NCBI RefSeq assembly: GCF_000378605.1
Contig: NZ_KB905155.1
Coordinates: forward strand, 372,001-436,000
DNA from: Thioalkalivibrio sp. ALJ21
Lineage (GTDB): Bacteria > Pseudomonadota > Gammaproteobacteria > Ectothiorhodospirales > Ectothiorhodospiraceae
Direction: 5' to 3'
DNA length: 64,000 nt
Below are positions 42,972-54,198 of this stretch, one piece after another; position 1 is the first letter of the stretch; every line of letters begins with the position of its first letter. Made by a program: the position numbers and the translations under genes. A model generated the notes under the pieces. It worked only from the letters and a program-made list of their open reading frames with translations, had not been told where the DNA came from and searched no databases.

Positions 42972-43700
42972 TCATCCCTTCGGGCGCGTGTACCAGAACC
43001 AGGCCAGCCGGCGCGAGCGCAGGCTCCAGGGCAGCAGCAGGGCCTGCAGCACCACAAGGATGTGCTGGGCGGGGTTGAACCAGTCCGCCTTGCGACCCGA
43101 GGTCCTCACGGGTGTCTCCAGCATCCGGAACCGCTGCCCGTGGTGGCGGCCCCAGCGGGCCACCGCGCGCGACAGGAACACCTCCTCGCCCGCATAGACC
43201 CGCTCGCTGAAACCGCCGACTGCCTCGAAGGCCTCGCGTGTGCAGAACACGTAGCAGCCGGCGGCGAGTCCCAGCCGAGCCGAAAGGGTGTTCCAGGCCG
43301 CCGCACCCCAGCGGTAGATGCGATGGGTCAGGTGATCGAACGCGACGCGGGCTCCGCCGCCGCAGACCTCGCCGCTGTCCAGGGCGTCGAATGTCGCGCG
43401 GATCAGCTCGGCGTCCGGCCAGGTATCGGCATCGACGAACAGCAGGTAATCGCCACAGGCGGCCCGGGCACCCGCGTTGCGGGCACGGCTGATGCGCCGC
43501 TCCGGCTCGAACACGACCCGGCAACCGCCCTGCTGCGCGATCTGCGGAGTGGAATCCGTAGAGGCATTGTCGACGACGATGATCTCGGTTTTGCGGTCCA
43601 CGTTGGCGAGGGCCTGCTGCAGCGCCGCCAGGGTGTGCGGAAGCCACTGCGCCTCGTTCCAGGCCGGGACGATGACCGACAGGGCCGGGAGCCCGCGCAC
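42972..43700 (-). CDS. Family 2 glycosyltransferase
   Basis: The roughly 242-residue GT-A enzyme starts with the family strand ALSVIVPAWNEAQWLPHTL. It has the nucleotide-sugar Asp in IIVVDNASTDST, the metal-binding DxD in LLFVDADTWPDAELI and an acceptor-side motif near YAGEEVFLSRAV. A C-terminal amphipathic or hydrophobic part (LQALLLPWSLRSRRLAWFWY) suggests membrane association. No ATG fits; the GTG at 43700, just past the rhodanese stop, is the likely start. It is convergent with the MBL gene. Donor and acceptor are unknown. Confidence 0.82.
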   Translation of the reverse strand: MRGLPALSVIVPAWNEAQWLPHTLAALQQALANVDRKTEIIVVDNASTDSTPQIAQQGGCRVVFEPERRISRARNAGARAACGDYLLFVDADTWPDAELIRATFDALDSGEVCGGGARVAFDHLTHRIYRWGAAAWNTLSARLGLAAGCYVFCTREAFEAVGGFSERVYAGEEVFLSRAVARWGRHHGQRFRMLETPVRTSGRKADWFNPAQHILVVLQALLLPWSLRSRRLAWFWYTRPKG

Positions 43701-43708
43701 AGGGGGTA

Positions 43709-44029
43709 TCAGTAGGTCGCCATATGGGGGTCGACGTCCCGCGCCCAAGCGTCGATGCCGCCGGCCAGATTGATCACCTTGCCGAACCCGGCCCGCTGCA
43801 GAAACCAGCACACCTGCTGGCTGCGCACCCCGTGGTGACAGATGACCACGATCTCGTCGTCCGGGTTCAGCTCCTGGTATGCCGCCGGAATCTCGCCCAT
43901 CGGGATTAGCTTCGAGCCGTCGATGCGGCAGCGCTGGTACTCCCAGGGCTCGCGTACATCCAGCAGCACCGGTGGCTGGTCCGTCTCGGCGAGGTGATCC
44001 TGCAATTCCCGGGGGGACATCTGGCGCAT
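43709..44029 (-). CDS. Rhodanese-domain sulfurtransferase
   Basis: The 106-residue single-domain rhodanese has DVREPWEYQRCRIDGSKLIP, the active-site loop ICHHGVRSQQVC with its Cys nucleophile, and the closing AGGIDAWA. Such proteins pass sulfane sulfur from thiosulfate or persulfides to thiols. The six-residue CHHGVRS loop fits the sulfurtransferase class rather than the longer Cdc25-like loop. The ATG at 44029 is chosen; an internal ATG at 44020 is possible. The stop lies 8 bp before the glycosyltransferase start. Confidence 0.9.
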   Translation of the reverse strand: MRQMSPRELQDHLAETDQPPVLLDVREPWEYQRCRIDGSKLIPMGEIPAAYQELNPDDEIVVICHHGVRSQQVCWFLQRAGFGKVINLAGGIDAWARDVDPHMATY

Positions 44030-44149
44030 GGCGAATTCCGTGTCGGTGGATGCCAACACGCTAAGTTCACAGGGGGTTGGCCGCAAGAGGCCGGCTGCCA
44101 CGCAGGGATGGTGGGTTCGAGGACGCGCGGGTGGACGGTGGCGGTTGTC

Positions 44150-44596
44150 TCAACCGCGGCGCAGGCGGTCCTCTTCGCGGCTACGGTCCTCCAGCCAGCG
44201 GCTGCCTTCCTCGGGGCCCAGCAGAGTGGCCGCCAGGGCGATCAGGGCGAACACAATCGCGGGTGCGACGGCCCCCGCCAGGCCCAGGATGTAGGCGACG
44301 TAGGCGGTGGGTACGGCGACGGCAACCGCCAGTACGACCACGCCCGGATAGGCCATGCGGTAAAGCCAGCGCGGATCGACCGAGAGGGCCAGCACAACGA
44401 CCGAGCCCAGCAGGCCAAGCAGGATCCAGCCCGTCGCTGCGGCTTCAAACTCCGCGGCCAGCAGGGCGATCGCCAGCACCAGGCCCAGGGCGACGTGCCG
44501 CAGGCGGGTGGAGGCCTTTGGTGTGATCAGCGCATCCATCCAGCAGGGACGGAGGCCGGGGATGGAGTCGGGAGCGGGGGCAGTGGTCTGGTACAT
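44150..44596 (-). CDS. Small membrane protein of unknown function
   Basis: The protein of about 148 residues has a soluble N terminus and about four hydrophobic helices (from LRHVALGLVLAIALLAAEF to VAPAIVFALIALAATLL), then a charged tail. I do not recognise the family. The start is uncertain: ATG 44596 is chosen, ATG 44542 gives a shorter protein, and the frame continues to 44689 over a terminator, which argues against the longest form. It is the last core-type gene before the tRNA scar. Confidence 0.65.
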   Translation of the reverse strand: MYQTTAPAPDSIPGLRPCWMDALITPKASTRLRHVALGLVLAIALLAAEFEAAATGWILLGLLGSVVVLALSVDPRWLYRMAYPGVVVLAVAVAVPTAYVAYILGLAGAVAPAIVFALIALAATLLGPEEGSRWLEDRSREEDRLRRG

Positions 44597-44653
44597 GAGG
44601 GGCTGTTTGTTTGGTCGGTCCGGGCCGCCGCGTTCATACGCCGGCTCGGTTTT

Positions 44654-44730
44654 TTGGGGCGTTCTACACATGAAAAAGGGCACCCGCATCTGGATGCCCT
44701 CTCTCGGGAATATGGCGCGCCCGGAAGGAT
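44654..44730. repeat. 77-bp direct repeat, copy 1 (tRNA 3' tip plus terminator)
   Basis: The copy contains a minus-strand terminator (AAAAAGGGCACCC...TGCCCT, 44673-44700) and the last 18 bp of a tRNA 3' end (44713-44730). It is repeated at 44838-44914 with about 80% identity at an offset of exactly 184 bp. Confidence 0.8.
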
Positions 44731-44761
44731 AGCGGCGGCGCTACGCGCCTGGCCCTTCCGG

Positions 44762-44782
44762 GTGTCGGCCCGTGGCCGACAC
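44762..44782. repeat. Hairpin between the two tRNA-tip repeats
   Basis: GTGTCGGCC-CGT-GGCCGACAC is a perfect 9-bp stem with a 3-nt loop. It lies inside the 107-bp spacer that separates the two 77-bp repeats and has no gene. Confidence 0.5.
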
Positions 44783-44837
44783 GTTCCTCGCTGCGCTCGG
44801 GATCGAACCGACGTGTCTGTCCGGAGGTTCGAATCCT

Positions 44838-44914
44838 TTGGGGCTTTCTACTAATGAAAAAGGGCACCCTGGTGTGAGTGCCCTCTCTCGGGAATATGGC
44901 GCGCCCGGAAGGAT
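44838..44914. repeat. 77-bp direct repeat, copy 2
   Basis: The second copy carries the terminator GGGCAC-N10-GTGCCC with a five-A tract (44856-44883, minus strand) and overlaps the tRNA-Arg 3' fragment. Copy 1 lies at 44654-44730. Confidence 0.8.
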
Positions 44915-44941
44915 TCGAACCTCCGACCACCTGGTTCGTAG
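44897..44941 (-). tRNA. 3' half of tRNA-Arg(ACG), truncated at the anticodon loop
   Basis: On the minus strand the sequence reads CTACGAA (anticodon loop with ACG), CCAGG, then GGTC, the T arm GGAGG-TTCGAAT-CCTTC, the acceptor strand CGGGCGC, discriminator G and encoded CCA. The 5' half is missing: upstream of the loop the sequence does not form a D arm or the matching acceptor strand. This is not a functional tRNA. The break in the anticodon loop and the intact 3' end with terminator are the usual result of site-specific integration into a tRNA gene, leaving this fragment at one island end. Confidence 0.85.
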
Positions 44942-45856
44942 ACAGAATTAGCCTACACGTCACTGGTAGGCCAAAGCCTGCATAGATCGGCATTAATGAA
45001 CACGGAAAAAACATAACGCTCTGAAAACTAAACGCGAAAAGCCCGTGCGTATCTGACGGATTAACCCTATTGCGCCCGGTTAGAGATGTCACAAAAGGCC
45101 TCTAAAGCCTGCCGCCTGTCACGGCGTGTGGCACAGGCCTTACGGGCCCTTTCGACCTCCTGGCGCTTTCAATGGCTGGGTGCTGTGCCGGGCTCGCAGA
45201 AGTCATATTCCTGCTATATCGATGCCTCCCAGGTCTCCATGGCTGTAACGCAGAAGAGGAGGCCTAGCTTGCAAGAGGAAGCGCCACCCTTTCTGGGGCT
45301 ATCGAAATGGCGCATGGAAGCAAGGCGGGCGTCGCACACGTTTCGAGCACGTTGCAAAGAACTTGTGGTGTTGCCGAAGTTGTGGATGACTTCGGAGCGG
45401 GAGCGGAAGTCGTTGTTGGTGTGGCATGGGCTCCTATGGTCGGATGCATTTTTGGTCGGATGCATTTTGCGTCGGGGTTTCTGCGTTAAGGTGCGAAGGA
45501 TGTTCGGCACAACGCGTAGCTTTGCCCGTGAATCTTTAAAAGCCGCTGGGCGAGTCGCTGTGGGCCGGTGGACCGGCACTGGGCACGAAGTTCCTCTGAG
45601 CTGGTTGCATCCGTGCCCTTGGGGTTTTGTCGGAGCTGGGGCGCCGCAGCCCCGATCCTGGAGAGACGCAGTCCCGCAATATATGCTTATCGGCGGCCCC
45701 GTGGAGTTGACTCGGGTCCTGTTTGTTGCCATCGTACGGACTGACGCGTCCGTCAGCATCGCTTGGGATCGGTCCTCCACGGCTCGACCCCAAGCGAAGT
45801 CACAGTGATCGTATTCCGCTTACGTACAGTGGAGAAACAGGGTAGGCCGTTAGTTA
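44942..45856. other. Gene-poor region inside the island edge
   Basis: No convincing gene is seen in about 0.9 kb. Open frames at 45086-45808 (plus) and 45214-45780 (minus) overlap each other, have no Shine-Dalgarno and show Cys/Trp/Arg-rich composition typical of chance frames. A perfect tandem duplication of 16 bp (TGGTCGGATGCATTTT, 45437-45452 and 45453-45468) is present. Confidence 0.5.
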
Positions 45857-46498
45857 ATGACACAGCATGACCAGCAGGTTACGACGAAGCGCACGCGGCT
45901 CTCGGCGGAGGAGCGGCGGGAGCAGATCCTAGGCGCTGCCGGGCCGCACTTTGCCGAGCACGGGTATCGATGCTCGGATATTCAGCATATCGCGGATGCC
46001 ATCGGCGTTGGCAAAGGGACCATCTACCGCTACTTCCCGACGAAGGAAGATCTTTTCGTCGCTTGCGTGGAACGCGCGGTTGAAACGATCAACACCCGTG
46101 CGTCGGTTGCGGCACAGAGGGGTCGGGATCCGGTAGAGAAGATGCGGCTTGCAGTGCGGTCTTACCTGGAGTTTTTCGATGAACACCCGGAAGTCATCGA
46201 GTTATTCATCCAGGAGCGTGCCGAGTTCAGGGATCGAGGAAAGCCGGTGTACTTCGTCCACTGGGAGCGTAACCGGCCTGACTGGAGTGTGTTGATGGAT
46301 CAGCTCAGGGAGCACGGCCGCTTCCGACAAATAGACTCCGCCGAAGCTGGCCGATTCTTCTCGTACGCCATGTACGGAACGGTTATCGCCCACAGGCTCA
46401 CGGGCGAAACGTCTTCCTTAGTTGGGCGGACGGACTTAATCGTCGACATCATGCTCCACGGCATGCTTATACCCGATTCTGAGCCGGACACTCTCTGA
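45857..46498 (+). CDS. TetR-family transcriptional regulator of the efflux operon
   Basis: The 213-residue protein has the TetR N-terminal helix-turn-helix (REQILGAAGPHFAEHGYRCSDIQHIADAIGVGKGTIYRYFPTKEDLF is the region at residues 18-65) and a helical ligand-binding C-terminal domain with a FVHWERN..W segment. It is encoded 59 bp upstream of, and in the same direction as, the RND membrane-fusion gene, so it most likely represses its own operon and is released by an efflux substrate. No strong Shine-Dalgarno precedes the ATG. Confidence 0.92.
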   Translation: MTQHDQQVTTKRTRLSAEERREQILGAAGPHFAEHGYRCSDIQHIADAIGVGKGTIYRYFPTKEDLFVACVERAVETINTRASVAAQRGRDPVEKMRLAVRSYLEFFDEHPEVIELFIQERAEFRDRGKPVYFVHWERNRPDWSVLMDQLREHGRFRQIDSAEAGRFFSYAMYGTVIAHRLTGETSSLVGRTDLIVDIMLHGMLIPDSEPDTL

Positions 46499-46557
46499 CC
46501 CTGACAGGTCGGCGGTCACATCACATCTAAGACTGAACACAACTGGAGAAGCCAGCG

Positions 46558-47718
46558 ATGGCCACCTTCCGAATAAAGAACCACGGCCGGCGTATCGTGG
46601 CCGTTGGCGTACCAATGTTTGCTGCTTTGTTGCTGGGCGGTTGTTCTGGGGACGAACTGGGTCCCGGCGAATCGGATCAGCCACGTCAGCCTGTGACCGT
46701 CGTCGCCGTGTCTCCAGTGACGGTGGATGTGCATCAGGACTACGCCGGTCGCGTCCACGGGGCACGAGAGGTGGAGGTTCGCGCCCGGGTCGAGGGCATT
46801 CTCGAACAGCGGCTGTACCAGGAGGGACAGTTGGTTGAACGGGGCGACGCTCTATTCCGCATAGACCCGGAGCCGTTCGAAGCGCGGCTAGAGGAGGCAG
46901 CAGCTCAGCGGGAATCTGCCCGGGCCGACCTGGAAGAAGCCGAGCGTGAGTGGCGCCGGATTGAGCGGCTGTATGAACGTGATGCCATCAGCGAGCGGGA
47001 GCGCGACTCAGCTCGATCCGCCGTGACACTCGCACGAGCTGGCGTATCGTTGGCGGAGGCGCATGTCACCCAAGCGCGCCTGCAACTGGATTACGCAACG
47101 GTGGAGGCACCGGTCTCCGGTGTCACAAGCCTGGAAGCGGTGCCGGAAGGCAGCTTGCTGGATCCAGGCACGCAGCTTACTACAATTGTGCAACACGACC
47201 CGGTGCATGTGCGCTTTGCCCTCCCAGAGGACGATGCCGCTATCCAGCGCACCGCGCGGCGCGCCCGCGCCGCCGACGGTGACGACCAGGACTACCGCCG
47301 TGAGGTGGCGCTGCTGCTGCCCGAGGGGGGTGAGTACGATCAGAACGGAGTAGTGGACTTCACCGCCAGCACCATCGACCACGGGACCGGTTCGGTGACC
47401 GCCCGAGCGGTGTTCGACAACCCGGACGGCGCCATAATCCCCGGCCAGTTCGTGCGGATCCGCGTGGTTCTGGAGACCCTGGACGACGTGTTCCGCGTAC
47501 CGGAGACGGTCATCAGCGAAGGTTCCGACGGACCCCTGCTCTATGTGGTGGACGACGACGGCAACGCCAGTGCCCGCGCCGTGGAGCTCGGGCGAGTAGT
47601 CGACGGTGACCAGGTCGTGCTGAGCGGTCTCGACGACGGTGACCGGGTCATCATCAACGGCCACGCCTCTGTCGGCGACGGCGCACCGGTGGATATAACC
47701 GATGAGGAGGGCACCTGA
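46558..47718 (+). CDS. RND efflux periplasmic adaptor (membrane-fusion lipoprotein)
   Basis: The 386-residue AcrA/MexA-family protein has a lipobox LLLGGC (Cys about 29), so it is anchored to the inner membrane by lipid. The lipoyl halves ([27 protein letters not shown] and [22 protein letters not shown]) flank an alpha-hairpin (about 100-150), then come the beta-barrel and membrane-proximal domains. It links the RND pump to the outer-membrane channel. Its stop overlaps the pump start (TGATG), and GGAGAAGC precedes its ATG. Confidence 0.94.
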   Translation: MATFRIKNHGRRIVAVGVPMFAALLLGGCSGDELGPGESDQPRQPVTVVAVSPVTVDVHQDYAGRVHGAREVEVRARVEGILEQRLYQEGQLVERGDALFRIDPEPFEARLEEAAAQRESARADLEEAEREWRRIERLYERDAISERERDSARSAVTLARAGVSLAEAHVTQARLQLDYATVEAPVSGVTSLEAVPEGSLLDPGTQLTTIVQHDPVHVRFALPEDDAAIQRTARRARAADGDDQDYRREVALLLPEGGEYDQNGVVDFTASTIDHGTGSVTARAVFDNPDGAIIPGQFVRIRVVLETLDDVFRVPETVISEGSDGPLLYVVDDDGNASARAVELGRVVDGDQVVLSGLDDGDRVIINGHASVGDGAPVDITDEEGT

Positions 47719-50700
47719 TGTTCCGCTTCTTCATCGACCGGCCGCTGTTCGCCTCGGTGGTCTCCATCATCATACTCATCATGGGCGGCGCGGCATTGGC
47801 CACGCTGCCCGTGGAACAGTACCCGGACGTGGTGCCGCCGGAAATCGTGGTCGAGGCCAGTTACCCGGGCGCTAGTGCCGAAGTGATCGCCGAGTCCGTG
47901 GCTGCGCCTCTGGAGCAGGAGATCAACGGCGTCGACGACATGATCTACATGGAATCGAGTAGCACCGACGCCGGCACGATCCAGCTGGTAGTGACCTTTG
48001 ACATGGGTACCGACCCAGACCAGGCGGCGATCAACGTCAACAACCGGGTCCAGCGCGCGCTGGCACGTCTGCCAGAAGAAGTGCAGCAACAGGGCGTGCG
48101 AGTTGAAGCCCGCTCCACGGATATCCTGCAGGTCCTAGCACTATTCTCCAAGGACGGCAGCATGGATGACGTGGACATCAGCAACTATGCGCTGCTCAAC
48201 GTTATCGACGAACTGGTCCGTCTCCCGGGTGTGGGGAACGCGTCGCTGTTCGGTGCCCAAGACTATTCCATGCGCGTGTGGCTTGATCCGGAGCGCATGG
48301 CGCAGTACCAGCTTACCTCGTCGGACATTGCCTCGGCCCTGCGGGAGCAAAACGCGCAGTTCGCTGCGGGTCGCATTGGCGCTCAGCCCGCTGAGGGCGA
48401 TCAAGCCTTTACCTTCAGCGTCAGCACGCCAGGCAGGCTGACCGACCCTGAAGATTTCGAGGACGTCATCATTCGCAGCGACGCCGACGGGCAGTCTCTG
48501 CGCTTGGGGCAGGTGGCCAATGTTCAGCTTGGCGCTCAGAGCTACGATTTCTCCGCCACCTACAACAGCCAGCCCACTGTTCCCATTGGCGTGTATCTGC
48601 AACCGGGAGCCAACGCGGTGGATACGGCGGCGCGGGTCCGTGACGTGCTGGAGGAGATGGAACCGCGGTTCCCCGAGGGCCTTGAGTACGAGGTCCCTTA
48701 CGACACCACCGATTTCATTGAGGCCTCCATCCAGGAGGTGTTGATAACCCTGGTCATCGCGCTGCTGCTAGTGATGGCGGTGACGTTTCTATTCCTGCAG
48801 CACCTGCGTAGCACGCTTATCCCGCTGGCGGCGATACCCGTCTCCCTAATCGGCACGTTCGCAGGCATGCAGGCACTTGGGTTTTCGGTCAACCTGCTGA
48901 CGCTGTTTGGGCTCATCCTGGCCATTGGCGTGGTGGTGGATAACGCCATAATCGTCATGGAGAACGTCGAGCGGCTCATCAAGGAGAAGGCCTTGTCGGC
49001 CTACCACGCGTCCGTGGAGACCATGAAGCAGGTCTCCGGGGCAGTGGTGGCTTCCACCCTGGTGCTGGTGGCGGTGTTCGCGCCCGTGGCTTTTCTCGGT
49101 GGCTTGACCGGTGAGCTGTACCAGCAGTTCGCTATCACCATTGCGGTCGCGGTGGTGATCTCTGCCGTCGTTGCCCTTACCCTAACCCCCGCCATGTGCG
49201 CCATTTTGCTGGACAAACCGCTCAAGGAGCCGGTGGCGCCGCTGCGTTGGTTCAATACCGGGTTCGACCGTTTAACCAATGGGTTCGTCCGTGTCGTGCA
49301 CTTCTTCCTGCGTCATGCCGTTGTGGGCGTACTGGCTTTCGTTGCCGTGATCGGGGTGGCTCTTTTCACCCTCTCGCGCATGGCTGATGGCCTCGTGCCA
49401 CAGGAGGATCAGGGTTTCGTGCTGGTGGCTCCCATGCTGCCCGCCGGCGCGTCACTGGGGCGTACCGAGGCCTTCCGGGACGCCGTGACCGACCGGCTGG
49501 TCGGCATGGATGAGGTGGACGAGGTGGTGAGTTTTGCCGGCTTCGACATGATCGCCGGCGCTTTGCGCCCCAATGCGGGTGTCGGATTTCTCACGCTAGC
49601 GGATTGGAGCGAGCGCACCGGCGAGGGACAAGATGCTCAGGGCCTCGCAAACCGGTTCATGGGCATGGGGGCGCAGATGCAGGAGGGCAATATCCTCGCC
49701 TTTGTACCGCCTCCCATCCAGGGCCTGTCACTGACGGGTGGCGTAGAAGGATTTCTGCAAGTGCGTGGTGACGAGTCACCGGAAGAAATCCAAGCAATTG
49801 GCGAGCGCTTCGTCGCCGCCGCCAACGAACGCCCGGAGTTGGCCAACGTGAACGTTACCTTGGATACGAGTATTCCGCGGTACCACGCCGAGGTTGACCG
49901 GGAGAAGGCGCGCGCCGCGGGCGTGCCCATCGACCAGGTGTTCGGCGCCCTGCAGAGCACGTTTGGGGCCGACTACGTCAACGATTTCACCTTTGAGGGG
50001 CGTAACTGGCAGGTGAACATGCAGGCCCAGAGCGCCTACCGCAGTCACCCGGACGACCTCCGGCGGGTCTTCGTACGTAATGACGATGGTGACATGCTGC
50101 CGCTGAGCTCGCTGGTGACGCTGGAGCGCACTACCGGGCCCGACATTATTGATCGCTTCAACGTCTATCCGGCGGCGAAGATCATGGCGGATCCGGCGCC
50201 GGGTTATACGACCGGCGATGCCCTGGCCGCCATGCAGGCGGTGGAAGCGGAGGTGCTGTCGGACAATGAGTTGCTCGGTTGGACCGGAGAGGCTTACCAG
50301 CTCCAGGCGGCGGAGGCTGCCGGCGGCATTGCCTTCGCCTTGGGGCTGATCATGGTCTTCCTCATTTTGGTGGCCCAGTATGAGCGTCTGACTCTGCCAA
50401 TTGCCGTCGCATCCGCAGTTCCGTTCGCTGTGTTCGGGGCGGCGCTTGCCTCGGCGCTGCGGGGTTTTCCCAACGACATCTACTTCCAGATCGGGCTGCT
50501 GGTGCTAATCGGTCTGGCGGCAAAGAACGCCATTCTCATCGTGGAGTTCGCGGCCCAGAACCGAAGCCAGGGCATGTCGTCTCTGGACGCCGCACTCGCG
50601 GCCGCCCGCCAGCGCTTCCGCGCCATCATGATGACCGCGCTGACGTTCATCATCGGCACCCTGCCGCTGGTGTTTGCCACCGGTGCCGGGGCAGTCAGCC

Positions 50701-50844
50701 GCCAAGAGATTGGCACCGTGGTGGTGGGCGGCATGATCGCCGCCAGCACCCTGGCGCTGCTGTTCGTGCCGCTGTTCTACAAACTGCTGGAGGACCTGGC
50801 CACATGGCAGAAGGGGCGGCGCGGGCGACGCAAGGAGGCAGCCC

Positions 50845-50852
<8 letters not shown>
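47718..50852 (+). CDS. RND multidrug efflux pump (AcrB/MexB-type, HAE-1)
   Basis: This 1044-residue inner-membrane pump has twelve helices and two large periplasmic loops. The N terminus [20 protein letters not shown] is the HAE-1 hallmark. TM4 reads [16 protein letters not shown], so the second of the two proton-relay aspartates is Asn, while the TM10 Lys ([13 protein letters not shown]) is kept. VDN occurs naturally in some RND groups, so activity is not ruled out. It exports amphiphilic compounds by proton exchange together with the adaptor and the NodT-type channel, both encoded in the same operon. Confidence 0.95.
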
Positions 50853-52630
<1,778 letters not shown>

Positions 52631-53995
52631 TTGTTCACGCTGAGACGAAAAGGAAAGCATGGGCTGCAGCTCGAGAGAGTCCTGCAGAAGGGGGGCGAAC
52701 ACGAGGTTACCCTTTACCTGTTTACGCCTCATGATCGCGGGACTCTCGAACGCGCTCTTGGCGGGACGAAGGCGGTACCGGACCGCTGGCGTCATGGATT
52801 TCGGATGCTAGGCCTGCCTGCTGAAGATAAGGCAAGCCTAGCGGATACATCAATTTCTCTGCTGTCGCCGCACTACGAAGTTTTATGTGGCACTTGGCTG
52901 TCCCGTTACCAAGCTTCCATAGATCACCTTCGTCAGCGATTCGAAGACAGCGATAATTCCGAGGAGATTGTGAAACGCGCACTTAAGCTGAGCGAGAACT
53001 TAGCGCGCAGATTGCGACAGTTTCCCCCTGAGAGTAAAGCGCAGCTGTCATACTTCAGACGAATGGACATATATTTCTCATGGTACTCGGAACAGTTTTT
53101 CTTGGAATGCGCGAGCAAGCCCCAGTTTTCCAATTTGGGAGAACCATACAGCGGACGCGTCCGAGCCTATCTGGCTGCGGAGCGTCAATACAGAGAGCGG
53201 CAGGGATATTTGGCGGATTTCCGGGGCTCACCGACGCAAGTGTGGCACCGGATGGCGCTGTACCACAAATTGCTGGAGCACTCTGTCGTCACGAAGACCC
53301 GAACCACCGATTTGTGGCGCGCCACATACAGGGCAGTGAAGGCGCTCTACACGATGGTGATAATGACTTTATTTACTGTGCTTATATTCCACACGATAAG
53401 GGCAGTGCACAGGCTGACAATTACGCTGCTGATCATGATTGCGCTGATTCACGCGCTTCGAGATTATCTTCATGACGAAATGGTCAACAGGATCACGGGG
53501 TGGCTTCTCAAAGGAAGACCTCTGGCGAGGACGCAAATTCTGAAGCCGCTGACCGACGAGAGGATGGGTGCACAGTTGACTTGGTTTGATTACTTGCCTC
53601 AGGCGGGCCTACCAAGCAAGGTCAGGCGCAATGCGGGCAGGGGGCAGATTGGTGAGGAGATGCAAACGGTCCTCTACAGGGCACGTCTGATGTTGGAACC
53701 GAAGGCATTGAACCAGGGCCACGTCCAGGAGGTGGTGGGGCTGGACCTAGGACCCCTGTGCGAGCTAGTCGAAGGTGGACAGAAGCGGTTGTACTCCGGA
53801 AAGATTGGTGAAGCGATGCAGGACGGAGTTCAGGCCCATGACATCGAGCGGCAGCATATCTACACCTTGCTCGTGGTGTGCGCGGGTCCGGGTGATCCTG
53901 AGACAAGGGCGCAACGGTGGCGCGTTACCCTGTCAGGGTCTGGAATCACACAGTGCGAATCTAGGGAAGCGGACTGGCCTGCGGCAGGGGGGTGA
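52631..53995 (+). CDS. Hypothetical protein with two central membrane helices
   Basis: The 454-residue protein starts at a TTG after GAGGG (spacing 8). I do not recognise the family. The N-terminal half (1-230) is soluble and helical, rich in Arg, Glu and aromatic residues. Two adjacent hydrophobic helices follow (about 240-258 and 262-282, YTMVIMTLFTVLIFHTI and LTITLLIMIALIHAL), then a conserved-looking HDE/MVNRITGWLLKG region and a C-terminal soluble domain (about 300-440). The topology suggests both soluble halves face the cytoplasm. Codon use is less GC-rich than core genes, consistent with recent arrival. Confidence 0.7.
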   Translation: MFTLRRKGKHGLQLERVLQKGGEHEVTLYLFTPHDRGTLERALGGTKAVPDRWRHGFRMLGLPAEDKASLADTSISLLSPHYEVLCGTWLSRYQASIDHLRQRFEDSDNSEEIVKRALKLSENLARRLRQFPPESKAQLSYFRRMDIYFSWYSEQFFLECASKPQFSNLGEPYSGRVRAYLAAERQYRERQGYLADFRGSPTQVWHRMALYHKLLEHSVVTKTRTTDLWRATYRAVKALYTMVIMTLFTVLIFHTIRAVHRLTITLLIMIALIHALRDYLHDEMVNRITGWLLKGRPLARTQILKPLTDERMGAQLTWFDYLPQAGLPSKVRRNAGRGQIGEEMQTVLYRARLMLEPKALNQGHVQEVVGLDLGPLCELVEGGQKRLYSGKIGEAMQDGVQAHDIERQHIYTLLVVCAGPGDPETRAQRWRVTLSGSGITQCESREADWPAAGG

Positions 53996-54102
53996 GGCCG
54001 GTATGGCCCCTTGCAGGCGGGTGATATGGCGCGTCCTTGCGCCTCACCGGTGGAGTTCATAGTGCAAGCGCGACCCGGCGCGGTTCCCATTGTCCGGGTC
54101 AG

Positions 54103-54198
54103 TCAGGATTTGGATGGCTCATCTTTCCGTTCCCGTTTTTCCTGCCGTCGTTCCTTGAGACTCTTTTGGGCCTTCTTCTTCGGTTTTTCTTTGCTCAT
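54103..54198 (-). CDS. Very small, highly basic protein (31 residues)
   Basis: The peptide is MSKEKPKKKAQKSLKERRQE followed by KRERKDEPSKS, with a clear AGGAAAG seven bases before the ATG. Over half of the residues are Lys, Arg or Glu. Short proteins of the form MSK..KKxxxKSLKEKR recur in many bacterial genomes and are usually missed by gene callers. Nothing is known of their job; the charge suggests RNA or ribosome contact. It stands alone in a gene-poor part of the island. Confidence 0.65.
   Translation of the reverse strand: MSKEKPKKKAQKSLKERRQEKRERKDEPSKS

Noticed and set aside
44824-44840. Second tRNA on the plus strand (GGAGGTTCGAATCC)
   Set aside because: Only a T-arm-like piece is present; no acceptor, D arm or anticodon arm can be built around it.
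45086-45808. 240-residue plus-strand frame next to the tRNA scar
   Set aside because: There is no ribosome-binding site, it overlaps a minus-strand frame of similar length, and the composition (many Trp, Cys, Arg, Ser) is that of a chance frame.
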